From Pseudopithomyces maydicus (lineage: Eukaryota > Ascomycota > Dothideomycetes > Pleosporales > Didymosphaeriaceae): a DNA stretch of 64,000 nucleotides. The DNA lies in assembly GCA_026873275.1 (NCBI GenBank), contig JANTUC010000005.1, positions 620,001 to 684,000 on the forward strand, read 5' to 3'. Positions within the stretch are counted from its first letter, which is position 1, and every line of letters starts with the position of its first letter. The translations under genes were made by a program, and so were the position numbers. Under the pieces are notes generated by a model. The model saw only the letters and a program-made list of their open reading frames with translations, was not told where the DNA came from and ran no database searches. Positions 22,121-33,496 of this stretch are shown here, piece after piece.

Positions 22121-22683
22121 GTTGTGCAGCGACTGCGATGGCTGTCGTCGGTCGGCAGCGAGTGTGGCGGGGCAGCGCAGCGAGCGTGGCCTGTGTGGAA
22201 GAGTACGAATAATCTAATCGATCGGGGGAATCTGGACGGCAGAGGAGGTTACGAGCAAGTGTGGAGGGTGAGTATGGCGGTCGGTGGTTTGCCTGTTTGC
22301 GTGTAGACGGCGTTAGAAGGCGACAGAAAGCGCGCCCCCATGCGCGGAATCCATCTGATCGTCACTGCGCCCGTCGGCGTCATGTACGCGCCACTGTGGC
22401 TGCTGCCTCTGCTGCTGCTACCTGCCCTAGACCACTTACTACCTACTGACTAAGGCGCCAGCCGCCAATGCACCGCGGCTCGAAGGGGAGTGGGGAAAGT
22501 CTGGGGCCGAGGTATCTCGCGCTGCCATCCCATCCTACCACCCCAGAAGATGCCTCGTCGCCGCCGTCCAGACCCGTCACTCCGACGCCTTGTTTGTCCA
22601 GCCTGACTGTTGACTCTATAGATTCCTTGCATTCTTACCGTTCCCTTTCTATTCCCAGCAATCCTCACTACAGTTCGCCCAGC
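22121..22683. promoter_or_regulatory. Divergent promoter region, dsk2 / quinone oxidoreductase
   Basis: 563 bp between two outward-facing ATGs, so it must hold both promoters. No TATA box is evident on the dsk2 side; a CT-rich leader precedes the oxidoreductase ATG. Confidence 0.6.
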
Positions 22684-23754
22684 ATGAGAGGCATCCAGGT
22701 CAAGGAATACGTCAACGTACTGTGAAGCCTCACCTCATGTACTACCGTCAACCTGCTAATTGTAATAATATAGGGACCTGACGATCTCAAAGTAATTGAC
22801 CTGCCCACCCCAGAGCCCAAGCCCGACGAGTACCTTGTCGCTATCCATGCATCTGCCACCAACTTCTTCGACCTGCTGCAGATCCGCGGCAAATACCAAC
22901 ATCAACCACCCTTCCCTTGGGTCGCCGGCTCCGAATTCTCAGGAACTATCGTCTCTGCGCCCAAGCAGTCGTCTTCTACCCCAAAGTACAAAGTTGGCGA
23001 CAAGGTCTTTGGTGCAACCCAGGGCGGCTATGCGACGCACGTTTCCTGCACCGAAGAGCGGTTACGGCCCGTGCCGAAGGGCTGGACTTTCCAGGATGCC
23101 GCCGGCCTATTCGTCACTGCGCCAACGAGCTATGCAGGCTTGGTCGTGAGAGCGCAAATAAAACAGGGTGACTGGGTCTTGGTGCATGCTGCGGCTGGAG
23201 GTGTTGGACTGGCAGCGGTGCAGATTGCAAAGGCTTTTGGTGCCAAGGTCATTGCGACGGCAGGAACCGAGCACAAGATGAACGTGGCCAAGTCGTTCGG
23301 CGCAGATTTCGCTATCAACTACAAGGAGAAGGACTGGCCTGAACAAGTAAAGAAGCTCACACCCAAGGGCCGTGGTGTGGACATTGTATACGATCCCGTT
23401 GGCCTCATTGCTCAATCGATGAAGTGCACCGCCTGGAACGGCCGCTTGCTAGTCGTTGGTTTTGCAGCAGGCGACATTGAGAAGCTGGCCACAAACAGGG
23501 TATTGTTGAAGAACGTGAGCGTAGTGGGGCTGCATTGGGGCATGTATGCCGTTCACGAGCCTGAAATGCAGGAGGAAGTGTGGAAGGGGCTTTTCAAGCT
23601 CATGAATGAGGGGAAATACAGAGGAACAGCATACAGCGACAAGGAATACGTTGGTCTCGAGAGCGTACCCGCTGCATTGAAGGCACTAGGAGGCAGAGAT
23701 AGCTGGGGCAAAGTAGTCGTTAAAGTGCCGCAGGATGGGCAGAGTAAGATTTAA
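22684..23754 (+). CDS. Zeta-crystallin-like quinone oxidoreductase (MDR superfamily)
   Basis: Exons 22684-22716 and 22774-23754 (57-nt intron after MRGIQVKEYVN) give 337 residues. A GroES-like N-terminal half (about residues 30-130, NFFDLLQIRGKYQHQPPFPW) is followed by a Rossmann half with the NADPH-binding GGVGLAAVQIAKAFGAKVIA. The zinc-binding cysteines of alcohol dehydrogenases are absent, as usual for quinone oxidoreductases. It would reduce quinones or enones with NADPH; the exact substrate is not predictable. No targeting peptide is evident, so cytosolic or peroxisomal location is possible. Confidence 0.92.
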
Positions 23755-23940
23755 GAAAATGCTAGCGTAGCTTTTCGCTTGAGTACAACACCAGAAATTT
23801 CTGTTAGCGGGGCCCTGCAGAACCCCCCTCGTGGTCGAGTATTGAGTTCCAACATGATAATTTTTTTTTATTTTTGGGATGGTGAGTTCCATTTTCAACA
23901 GTGGATATGATGTTTCTTGCTATCTAATACAACATCAATC

Positions 23941-24023
23941 GGCTCGGTGGTGTAGTTGGTTATCACGTCAGTCTAACATGGTTAGCTCACTGAAGGTCCC
24001 GAGTTCAAACCTCGGCTGAGTCA
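23941..24023 (+). tRNA. tRNA-Val (anticodon AAC) with 9-nt intron
   Basis: The acceptor stem GGCTCGG pairs with CTGAGTC (two G-U pairs), with discriminator A. The anticodon stem TCAGT/ACTGA encloses loop CTAACAC once the 9-nt intron 23979-23987 (TGGTTAGCT), placed between positions 37 and 38, is removed. T-arm CCGAG-TTCAAAC-CTCGG is perfect. Mature length is 74 nt before CCA. It decodes GUU, and GUC/GUA via inosine. Confidence 0.93.
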
Positions 24024-24241
24024 TTCGATCATTCGATTCACTCCTGTTCTGCGTTCAATTCGCAGGTTTCACTTTTTGCTTTTTATTTCCAATGGTCGTT
24101 GCGTGGTTGTTGTGAAGACTGCGTCTACAACTTGTGCTTCCCTTTTTACGCCTCTATCTTTTTGGGTGGTAACGTTATTAACCTCCCCTGAGTGCTGAAT
24201 CGTCGAACACGAACTTCTAATCGAATTTCGTTTCAAACAGC

Positions 24242-25498
24242 TCAATCTTGTACACCTCTAATCAAATTCTTGATCCCCTCGCCCCTAGCTGTCTTCTCCC
24301 ACGCCTCGGTAGCTCTTTCAAAATCCGTCGTACTCGATATCATTGGCTTCACATCAATCATCCCCTTCGCAATAAGACTCACAGCCAGCTCGTAGTCCCC
24401 CGAGCTATACCGAAAGCAACCCCTAACCATCAACTCCTTCTCGCTCATCACCGTCATCGGGAACTCAATCTTCGGTCTCCCCATCCCAGTCTGCACATAC
24501 TTGCCCCCACCCCTGAGAACGTAAATTCCCGTTTCCATACTGCTGGCCGCACCAGAGCACTCAATCACGGTGTCTACCTCTTGTAGCCTAGCACTCTGCA
24601 GCAGAGCTTTGGCGTTTTCTTCAGGAGTTGCAGAAGTGGATGCTGTGAAGGTCTCGCATCCAAGAAAACTCTTCGCAAACTCGAGCTTCCGCTCCAGGAT
24701 ATCAACGATGATTATCCGGTGCGCTCCGAAGCTCTTCGCGACAGAGGCAACGAGGAGTCCTATCGTCCCGCTGCCCATCACAACGACTGTTTCCCCTGGC
24801 CGCACGTCGCCTAGCTTGACGGCGTGCACAGCTACACTGGTGGGCTCAACGAGAACAGTTTCCTCAAGCGAGAGGGTAGAAGGAACGCGGTAGACAAAGT
24901 CCTCAGCGATGCGGTAGTATTTGGATAGCGTGCCGGATGTAACAGGCGGGCCAGGATCTGCAGCAAATCTACGTTCCAGGTCATCAATCAGTCGTGGTCG
25001 TCTCATTCAATATACACAAGGACTACGTACCGCATACTCTTGCACAAGTGGTAGGTCCCAGATTTGCACGGCCGGCAGTAGCGACAGGGCAGCCCGGGCT
25101 CGATGGCGACGTGATCACCGACAGATACTGAGCTCACGGAGGAGCCTATGGCAGTGATGATTCCCGAGGCTTCATGGCCCATGGTGAGGCCTACGGAGGG
25201 GTCGACCATGCGGGATATGCCGCCGTGTTGGTAGAAGTGGACCTGGAATTGGTGAGCATTTTGGGGACAGGATGGGAAATTAAAATTGTAGACTAAAGGG
25301 AGGACATATATCATGGACGGAATACGAGTCAAAGGTACTCACATCGCTCCCGCATACCCCTACGAATGCAATGCGGACCAAAACGTCATGAGGATCTTCA
25401 ATCTCTGGAACAGGTCTGTCTTCGAGTTTGGCATCACCCGGGTTGTAAAGAACGATTGAGGGATTTTTCATGCCATTGGTATTCGTAGGACTCGTCAT
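24242..25498 (-). CDS. Xylitol/sorbitol dehydrogenase-type zinc MDR enzyme
   Basis: Exons 25498-25343, 25242-25031 and 24968-24242 give 364 residues; introns are 100 and 62 nt. The catalytic Zn site is seen as GVCGSDVHFYQHG (Cys and the His-containing loop) and GHEASG. The structural-Zn loop GLPCRYCRPCKSGTYHLC has four Cys, and MRFAADP follows as in xylitol dehydrogenases. The NAD-binding motif is GSGTIGLLVASVAKSFGA followed by acidic IIIVDILERK, favouring NAD over NADP. It would oxidise a polyol (xylitol, sorbitol or similar) to the ketose in the pentose/polyol pathway. Start ATG 25498 fits the family; an upstream in-frame ATG (25654) would add 52 unconserved residues. Confidence 0.92.
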
Positions 25499-26080
25499 GA
25501 TAGCGTGGGTATCGTGTTGGGATGATCGACTTGATCGAGCCACCAGACAGCTGGAGTTTAGATGATTGTAGCGGGAAGATTCGTTTGAATTCGTATCAAT
25601 AGCAGTACAATCTGATATTTCGTTGGAAGATAAGAATGCATTCCTGATGCTCATAGTAGGTCAGCTCATTTTATGTGTCCGATGGCGATCAATCCTGGTG
25701 TTGGTACAGATTGGCGGGCCATGTCCCGCCGCCGCCGGAGCGCTGGGCTAACTCCGCCCGCCTGCCCGTAATGATACCACTACACGCGTCTACGGCGACG
25801 CGGGGGCGAGATGACGTAACGCGTCGTGGGCTGACATTCTAAACTGAATACGTTGCCAGTAGACTAAATGCGTTCATTGAACAAAATCGCGACTGTGGCG
25901 AAATACCGTTATTATTTGGCAAAATACACGGGGCAAGGCATAATCGTGTCAGATTGGTCGTGAATTCCTATGTAAACTTATAGCAATGTCAATTTGATGA
26001 CCACGATATATTTCAACACCTCTTCTTGTTTATGATACCTGACATTACTTCCATATTCTCTCCATCTCCCATATGCATCT
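25499..26080. other. Intergenic
   Basis: 5' flank of the polyol dehydrogenase gene and 3' flank of the dioxygenase-like gene, both leftward. A GC-rich block (25730-25830) sits in an otherwise AT-richer stretch. No gene is seen. Confidence 0.5.
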
Positions 26081-27392
26081 TCAATCCAGAAACCACTTTG
26101 GGCACTCCGGTCCCCACACCGCTAAGCTTTCGTGTCCCGCCTCGCCCCATCCCACGGGTGTATCCTCATTAACCAGGTCACCATCTGCGTAGTGCTCCAC
26201 CATGTTTCCATTAATATCCCACCAGTAGTCAAACAGCTGGCTGCCTAAGATATGTCGCCCGACACCCCATACGCTTTTGTATCTGTCACAGAATCAGTAC
26301 GCAGTAAAATACATAAAGGCAAGGGTCAGTGAAGATGATATAGCCGAAGAGACTTTCTTCATAGACCACATAACCAAGCAAATAACCAGAACTCACCCTT
26401 TCTTTGCAAGCCACTCATGGCCCAGATTCTGGCTGTCAAAGTCATGGACTTCAAACGAGCAGTGATGCACATGCGACGTAGGATTCGAAGACATGAAGAA
26501 AGTATGGTGGTCCGTATACTTTTCTCCAATGTCAACATGCAAGAAGACCGCCACATCCTTCTTCTCCCCCGCCTCATCACCAACATACAAGAAATCCGTC
26601 GGCGCAAAGGAAAAATTCCTCGTGTAAAATTCGACCTGAGCGGGGAAGTCTTGAACACAAAGTCCGTAATGCCCAAGCTTGTGCACCGCAGCAGGACCGG
26701 GCTTGAACCGCTGGAAAGCCGCCACGCGGGGTTTCTGCACTTCATAGTTTGTCTGCAGCACTTCTGGCATGGTTCCTGCAGGTTTGGGCGTCTGTCCATA
26801 AATCACGTTTATGGGGAAGCCTTCCGGATCGTAAGCCGTGACCATGTGCCCGCCACCCGGTGCATCTTTCAATTCCTCTATCTCGGACGCCCCAGGAATT
26901 TTCGCAGCTTTTTCTAGCTCGGCGTAGGATTCGACTTCGAAAGCGCCACCGAGAAACTTTTTGGGCCCCTCCTGCGCGTAGTAGACGTATTGATCTGTGC
27001 CGTAGCCCTTGAACCACCTTTTACCTTCCGCCTTTTCTGCTATGCTCATGCCGAAGTCGCGGAGGAAAGTTGTTATCTCAGACAGATCTGGGTGTTGGTA
27101 TCGCATGTGTGAGATGCGGGTAATTTTCACTTGGGAAGAGCGGTCAATAGATTCGGAAGCCTGCCACTCGCGGAGTGACATGCGGGGGTTGGGGATGGCG
27201 GCATCTTGTGGGAGTGAGGCACCGCGTGCAGGCGACGCTTCACGGGATGGGTTCTTTCTGTGTTAGTTACAGTGTATGTGTCGTTTGATGTCATCTGAAG
27301 CGTCGCCCTTTGATGAACAACGAAAGCATTCACTCGATGTGGGGCCTTCATACCTGTGGGGTTATCTTTTCCTGTAGCTCATCGAAGGCCAT
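26081..27392 (-). CDS. Extradiol (catechol 2,3-) dioxygenase-fold protein, VOC superfamily
   Basis: Exons 27392-27354, 27253-26397 and 26282-26081 give 365 residues. Two glyoxalase/bleomycin-resistance modules are present: the N-terminal one at about residues 50-150 (ISHMRYQHPDLSEITTFLRD) and the C-terminal one at about 190-330 (KLGHYGLCVQDFPAQVEFYT). Metal ligands are visible as HYGLCV, VHHCSFEVHD and MVEHYADGD near the end, with the conserved GRHILGSQLFDYWWD. Fungal members are annotated as metapyrocatechase-like; ring cleavage of a catechol is possible but the substrate is unknown. The first intron ends AAAG rather than CAG; the CAG 4 nt upstream would give an early stop. Confidence 0.88.
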
Positions 27393-27832
27393 GGTGCTGT
27401 CCAGTCAAATTTGCAAGATGTTCAAGCAGATACGGAGGCTACGTCCTTTTGAGCTTTACGCACACCATGTTGGAGTCGATTAGTGCTCATATACCGATAA
27501 AGTGGGGAGGTAAGCTGAGGTGGCGATGGGATGTGGGGAACCGCGCTAAGGACCGAAACGCGCGGATAGATTTGCCGAAGGTAGGGCCGAGTTGCACTTC
27601 CGACGTGCGGTAGTGGAAGGTGTTACAGAATACGACGATCTTATGAAAATAGCAGGACTGTTGCACGAAGAGAGTTGGGGGGAGGGGGTAGCGAGAAAGT
27701 GAACCGTTCGCGATCTGGCACACGTATTATCAGGAATGATGTGCACCAAGCACAGAAAGTTTGTGAGAGCGCCGTTCTAAATTAGGAAGTAAGTTTTAAA
27801 CAGTCAAAGATTGAGTAGATTCTACTGGCTCA
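27393..27832. other. Intergenic between two leftward genes
   Basis: Promoter of the dioxygenase-like gene and 3' flank of the nuclease gene; no gene or repeat recognised. Confidence 0.5.
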
Positions 27833-28836
27833 TCACAGCTCCATCTGGTCAACTGTACTATGCTGCTCTTTCTCTACCAGTTTGTTAAGCCAAGTGGCAA
27901 GCCTCAATGCCGCTTTACTGATTTGCAGTTCTACAATCGGAACACCACCGACAGCATACCCGTTCGTGGCAAGGTCGCTGGTTTGATCCGCGCGACTGTA
28001 GACATAGTCGCACGTCCATCTATTGCTCTCGCTAGCCCAACGCGTAGCACACTCTACAGCCTTGGATGGATCACTACAGGCCAACCACATGTAAGGGGCT
28101 TCCCAGAACAAGTCTTTGCGAATGCGAGATACGAGGTATTCAAAGAAAGGTGCGATGGTCTGATTTGAGAAGTGGGTGGTTGCTCCAGCGGCGAAATAAG
28201 GAATGTAATGATCCCACACCTATACTGCCGTTTAGTTGCGCGCAGCCAGTGCGGGAGAAAGACTCACAGCATGTAGCTCGGTGGACACGTTGGCAAAAGT
28301 CACCTTGTAGAAATTTCCCCCTGCTGCACGTCCAGATGCATGCAGCGGCTGCGCAATATCGCCCAAGAAGTGCGATACCCATTTCAGGGCGTACGAGCAT
28401 GTCAGGTTGGCGCCATTTGCCAGCTGCCCAGCCTTCACATCCGCAATGCAACTCTTTAGTATACTTGTCTGATTGTCGATGGCAGAGACCACGCAGCCTC
28501 CCTTTGCACAGTCCGTATCGAAGTGGAGGCCGCAGCGCTCAGGTGGGTGGTCGTGGGTATCGATCCAATGCCATTGGTATGAGAAGCGACCCTCGTCTGT
28601 ATGCGAATAACTATCAGCCCACGCAGCGGCGCGCCCTATCGATCCGTTGTATTGTGGCTCGAGGATATGTTCGAGGACAGAGACGGTGTAGGGCTCGAGG
28701 AACTGTTCGGCCATGAAGCCGATCTGATTGTGCACTGGGTAAGTTAGCTATGAATCTAATTGAAGTCTCAGCACATACCATCTGTACTCCAAGCTGCAGC
28801 GGAAGCAATTAGTACTGCTCCAAACGTCAAATACAT
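27833..28836 (-). CDS. Secreted S1/P1-type zinc nuclease
   Basis: Exons 28836-28779, 28734-28268 and 28219-27833 (introns 44 and 48 nt) give 303 residues. A signal peptide (MYLTFGAVLIASAAA) ends just before a Trp, the zinc-ligating N-terminal residue of mature S1/P1 nucleases (WSTDVHNQIG). Other trinuclear-zinc ligands are seen as AWADSY, HWIDTHD, KWVSHFLGDIAQPLHASG and GGNFYKV. Four or more Cys occur at disulfide positions (RCGLHFDTDCAKGGC). It cleaves single-stranded DNA/RNA and 3'-nucleotides outside the cell, for phosphate or nucleotide scavenging. Confidence 0.94.
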
Positions 28837-29817
28837 GATCCACGAGGTGTGCCGGAGCTGCTTCGATAGAGGGTATACGAGGGCGTCTAGTTGAGCGGAC
28901 TATACGATACACCGGAATGCGAAACGTGAAAAGGGACACCAGATACAAAAGAAACTCTACGGTACTCTTTCTGTACAATTATCCAATGCGACTTAAGTGC
29001 TGTAGACCTGAATGTTGTTGTTGATGCGGGCTGCAGGTGTGATGGATTGCATGACGCGCAGAGGCCCAAGCTCGTGCCCCCCTGGTGATCACTGCAGGGA
29101 CCGAGGTAGCTAACTTGAACGAGATTAGAGGGTAAATCACGTATGTATCAATCACATATCCCTTCTTCCGCTCTAAGCATGGCCATCTACTGCCCTTTTG
29201 TTCCAGCTAGACCTCAGCGTCGTGACTTCTTGTAGCACTGTAAATGTGCATACAGTCTAGGCTATTGCGGACTAGCGCGATGCCCAATCACATGTATCGC
29301 GAATGGATAGCTGGCATTTCAGGCTCGCAAACCGAAAGAGCACATGATGGCAGCCGTTTGGATTTCACCAATTATAATGATAAACTCAGTTTCAAACCAC
29401 GGGATGTTGACTGCCTGGAGGTAGTCACAGTCCGTCCACGGGTGAATATAAGTTCCGCACAGCGCTTTCCACACTAGGCTTCAACCATGGATCCTCGCCT
29501 GGACTTCAACCCAACATCAAGCACTTGCCCAATTAGAACAAACGTATAAGTCGATACTACTGTTTAATGCAGAAATAAGGCTGGAGGAGTCCCTACAGAC
29601 CCGAAGCAAGACACCGACCGCGCCTTCGGTAACAGCCACACGACCCAACCTGACACTAAATCTCCCTACCTCTTACCATTCCTCTTTCCCTATCCGCGCG
29701 AACATTTATACCAACCTATAGTAAGGCGATTAAACCTCAACCGACGTCTATCAGCCTTCTTCACCACACCCGCCCAAAGCACTCACACCGACACCCAACC
29801 ACTCTCACACCACCACC
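28837..29817. other. Intergenic, 1 kb
   Basis: Divergent interval between the nuclease and a rightward small gene. No supported gene or RNA; only short open frames. Confidence 0.5.
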
Positions 29818-30174
29818 ATGACCCGCCACAATATCTCCACCACTTGTAAGCGCATGCATCAGCTCATCCGCCCGGACGCGCGAAAATTCAGTTCCAGTGC
29901 GCGTCCCAAATCCAATCCACGCATCGGTCACATGCTTCAGCCAGACCGCTCCACCCACCACACCGCCTACAAAACAGTCAAGAACAAGCCATTCGACGAC
30001 AAAGACACGCGTCGTAGTCAGTTAATCTGGCTGGTCAAATATTCGCTTGGCAAAGAGAAGGTAGTCGCGAACGTGACCCCGCAGGACCTGCCTTGGAGTC
30101 ATGGCCCCGGAAGGAAGGAGGACAAGACATGTGCAGATGGAATGACTATCACGGTATGGCCGCACCTGTGGTGA
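29818..30174 (+). CDS. Small basic hypothetical protein
   Basis: Single exon, 118 residues, preceded by a C/A-rich leader (caccaccaccATG). Basic and without Cys-rich or hydrophobic segments; the first ~45 residues are Arg/Lys/His/Ser-rich without acidic residues, compatible with a mitochondrial presequence. Later text (RRSQLIWLVKYSLGKEKVVA) could be a helix. A GTGAGT motif overlaps the stop, but splicing there would also end the frame. Not recognised; it could be a lineage-specific gene or a chance open frame. Confidence 0.4.
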   Translation: MTRHNISTTCKRMHQLIRPDARKFSSSARPKSNPRIGHMLQPDRSTHHTAYKTVKNKPFDDKDTRRSQLIWLVKYSLGKEKVVANVTPQDLPWSHGPGRKEDKTCADGMTITVWPHLW

Positions 30175-30722
30175 GTGTAGGGTCTTCAAATAATATGAGA
30201 AGTGTACTGACCAGATCCAGGTGACAGCTTAGCATGATGTGTTCTTCGCTTTTGAAGACTGTGGGCAGTACAAAATGGGCATTACTATACAATCTCAGGC
30301 GTAAAGACGGATGAGTGTAATACCAGGTCGGTCATAAACTAGCTAAATTTCTTCCAACCCTTTTCACATATTAATGTACGAGATTAATATGCTTTCAAGA
30401 GATATAGATTATATTCGAGGTGTACTTGGGATTGGTGAATACATAACGTGTGCATCATAGGTTCTCCCGGATTCGATACTACTTTCGCACATGAGAAGGG
30501 CAATTGCTATCGTTCGTTATCCTCTATTGTCACTTGTTTTATCACTTGGCTCTGTCATTCCAATCCTTTTGAATACAAAATAAACCAAAAAAGGCCAATT
30601 AGCTACACTCATTCAGTTAATGGTTTTGTTATCACAATCCTTTTGAATACAATCTGTTCTAACTCGTTGTACTCTTGCAACCGGGAAGGTAATCATATTA
30701 ATTTCATTTGGAGCTAGCTACC
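30175..30722. other. Intergenic, AT-rich, convergent
   Basis: 3' flank of the small gene and of the leftward ZZ protein. Contains short repeats of (a)atccttttgaataca at about 30561 and 30639. Nothing else recognised. Confidence 0.5.
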
Positions 30723-32642
30723 TCATGTACCTGCAGAACTTCGAGAATCTCTTCTGAGTGCTTCTCCAACATCTCCTACAGACCCACCTACTTGTGCAGA
30801 ACCCCTTATCAGCTCGCTAACCCCAAGGCCTGCGCCCTTTTTGTCTTTACCTTTCGACTTCTCTCTCTCTTTCTGTGCCTTCTCTATCTTCTTTTCCTCT
30901 TTCGCTTTCTCTTTGCTCTTTATCTTCTCCCGTTCTTTCTCTGCCTTTTCCGCCTTTTTTGATACTTTGGTTGGATGGGCCTCCTTCCCTTGTTCTATTA
31001 TCGTGGGCGTTTTTCTACCAGAATCATCACCCGCCCTCCAGTACGTCAGCTTTCCCAGCTCGCCTTCTCTTGCTAGGTCTTCTCTCGTCTTAAAGCCCGC
31101 AGGATCTCGGTTCCTCTGGGTTCTCAGTACGTGAAGCTCCCAATCCTTCAAGATCTGCAGAGTTGCGCAGACGAGCGCGGGGTCAACGTGGGGAGAACGA
31201 ATGTAGAGAGCCTCATCAGGAACATTCACCAAAGTGAAAGTGCAAGTGGATTCAACCGATCTATTAGCGACACGGCACTGGTCGCAAATATCGTGACTGG
31301 AGCATGACTTGCATTTCCATCGGAGGCCGTTAATTGGCGATGCACCGCAACCAGCGCATTTCACGCGATGAACTTCAAAATAATCGATAAATCCATCCCA
31401 ATATGTGTGATCAGCAACGATCTCGCCATATAGTGGATCGCAGCCTCTTGGTGCCATGAACAAAGCATGCCGAAGGGTATCAAGCCTAGCACCTTGGGTT
31501 GAACTCAATGGCGCATGCGCAACCCAAAGATAAACACGCCCATCAGGTCCGATGAAGCGTAGACTATCGTAGTTCCGGGCTTGTATGTAGGTAGTTATGA
31601 GATCGATTCCCTGGGGTGGTGTAAGAAGCTCGCTTTTTCGTTGGTTAGTCATTTCATCCAGTTTGAGATTATAAGTCCATTGTTCTGGGAACATTGTCCA
31701 CGAATATCTTGCACCTCGAATAAATCCGCCGCCAGTTTTGAAGGTGAATGAGTACGTAGGCTTGACCGGTGCTACTGCATTCTGAGACGAGCGGATCTTC
31801 CTCCACTCTTGACTTAGGGGTGTATCGAGCCAATCTGTCGCCTTCTGTCCTCTGATAGTTGATGCATAAAGGGTATCGACAACCGATGGAAGTATCCATT
31901 GGGATGGACGAGGGACCTCTCGGTGGAGCTCGAGATACGAAGCCAGTGAGCCCGGGTCCATAACCACTGGAGACGATGGCGTTTGTAGAGACCCGTGACT
32001 ACCTATGGACGGAGATACTGTGTGATTTTCGACGACAACTTCTGGGAGACTTGGTATTTGTGAGTTTGGCGGCGGTTGGTTAGCCTGGGCCATCAGTATT
32101 CTAGCATCGTTGGTCTCAAACGACGTCGGCGGAGGGCCAAATGAGTCCGGCCCAAAGAATGGTGTCGACGAGAAACTTTCAGAGTGTGGTCTTGGTGGCA
32201 ATTCCGGCATTGGCTCAAGTTGATTATGTGATGTTTGCGGTGTCAAAGAAGCAGCGTCGCGAAGCGAGTAGTGAGATGCTTGATGGCTAACGTTGCTGCT
32301 CGATCTTCGTCTTGCTTCGGCAATTTCCATATTCTGAAGTTTATGCGCAAGAAGTTCATCTTGGTTTAGTTGTTGTGGAGATGTTGTAGTTGGTGGTGCT
32401 GCGGGAAGTGCTGCAGGGAGCTCGGCTACAAAATGTGTGGGGACAGGCAGCTCTGCAACGTAGGGAGGAAGCGATGTCGTTCCATATTGTGGTCCAGTGT
32501 AGGATAATCGGTGGGCAGAATTATTGTTCCCGTTCAAAAATCCCTGCGATGAATGGTGTTTGGGATACTGCGCTGTGGGATAAGACTGATATGCTGGAGG
32601 TTGCTCAGTATATCCAGCATACGAGTACTGATTCGGATCCAT
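30723..32642 (-). CDS. ZZ-type zinc-finger protein
   Basis: Single exon from ATG 32642, 639 residues (MDPNQYSYAGYTEQ). The first ~250 residues are Pro/Ser/Gln-rich and disordered. A middle folded region (about 265-420) contains YSFTFKTGGGFIRGARYSWT. The ZZ finger at about 425-465 reads VKCAGCGASPINGLRWKCKS then CSSHDICDQC, with the C-X2-C, C-X2-C, C-X2-C spacing of the family. The last ~100 residues are a Lys/Glu helical segment (EKAEKEREKIKSKEKAKEEK) and a short acidic-free tail. ZZ fingers bind protein N-termini or SUMO/ubiquitin-like partners; the role here is unknown. Confidence 0.85.
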   Translation of the reverse strand: MDPNQYSYAGYTEQPPAYQSYPTAQYPKHHSSQGFLNGNNNSAHRLSYTGPQYGTTSLPPYVAELPVPTHFVAELPAALPAAPPTTTSPQQLNQDELLAHKLQNMEIAEARRRSSSNVSHQASHYSLRDAASLTPQTSHNQLEPMPELPPRPHSESFSSTPFFGPDSFGPPPTSFETNDARILMAQANQPPPNSQIPSLPEVVVENHTVSPSIGSHGSLQTPSSPVVMDPGSLASYLELHREVPRPSQWILPSVVDTLYASTIRGQKATDWLDTPLSQEWRKIRSSQNAVAPVKPTYSFTFKTGGGFIRGARYSWTMFPEQWTYNLKLDEMTNQRKSELLTPPQGIDLITTYIQARNYDSLRFIGPDGRVYLWVAHAPLSSTQGARLDTLRHALFMAPRGCDPLYGEIVADHTYWDGFIDYFEVHRVKCAGCGASPINGLRWKCKSCSSHDICDQCRVANRSVESTCTFTLVNVPDEALYIRSPHVDPALVCATLQILKDWELHVLRTQRNRDPAGFKTREDLAREGELGKLTYWRAGDDSGRKTPTIIEQGKEAHPTKVSKKAEKAEKEREKIKSKEKAKEEKKIEKAQKEREKSKGKDKKGAGLGVSELIRGSAQVGGSVGDVGEALRRDSRSSAGT

Positions 32643-33496
32643 ATTCGCAATCGCCAAGCCAACGAAGTCTCTTCTATCCGATCCGATTAGTATCAGCCAA
32701 ATGATCTACACTTGGGATATGGCGTTGAGCTATCCTATGCCTGTGGATAGCCAAATTTTGTTTGTGAGGCGGCGTCAATGGAGAACTCGGTCGGGTGGTT
32801 GTGCAAGAGACAAACTCTGGCTGCCTGGGGTTGGGCAGTTATGTCATTTAACGCGGAAGGATTTGGCCCCATCGTTCACACGACGGTGCAGCGCCACGCA
32901 ACATGAAACGGGGGGCTTAGAAATTAGACTGCCCTAAGCGGAGCTCGGACCAAAAACCGTGGTTGGGCAAAACGCTGCAGACTAACAACGACGGCGCAAG
33001 GCTGAAGGTATCGCTGGCTATGTGAGATTGATTGAGGCTGGGGCTGGAGGCCTAAATACGATCCTTGCCGTGACGTCAGCCATATTCGCAAACATCTTCC
33101 CTCTTCAAGACGTAGATCAAAAGTTATAACACAACGTAACATGGTAGAGCTCCAGTTTCTCCGTGTTATCGGTTATTGGAGACATGAAAAATCGAAAAAC
33201 CGCACGTGCATGTGCATGTATGCCATAGCACCTCCCTATTATTCATAAGCAAAAGGAGCACCTGTTCTTGCCTCATAAGATTCCGAAGAGGCATATCTCA
33301 CATTGTCTAACGCTTTCACGCTGAAGAGGGTGCAGCGGATAGAGGCATACCAGAGTCCAGTGTCAGCCAATGAGAGAACGCTGATTAGTGCCATCACGTG
33401 ATATTTAGCTATTCTTACTTCGGCTCCACACATTGTCGATCGCGGAGATACCCATCTGGCCCTGCCGGAGGCGTCGCGCATCTGTCAAACCTCACA
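32643..33496. promoter_or_regulatory. Divergent promoter region, ZZ protein / Zn2Cys6 regulator
   Basis: 854 bp between outward-facing genes. Contains direct repeats of gcacgtgcatgtgcatg type at about 33202-33219 (CACGTG core) and CACGTGA at 33396-33402. These could bind bHLH factors; this is only motif resemblance. Confidence 0.4.

Noticed and set aside
21311..22306. 331-codon plus-strand open frame
   Set aside because: Antisense shadow of the ubiquilin gene; Gly/His/Val-rich translation without a domain.
24242..28836. Polyol dehydrogenase, extradiol-dioxygenase-like and nuclease genes as a catabolic cluster
   Set aside because: Same strand but separated by 440-580 bp, with unrelated chemistry and no shared regulator or transporter; chance neighbours are more likely.
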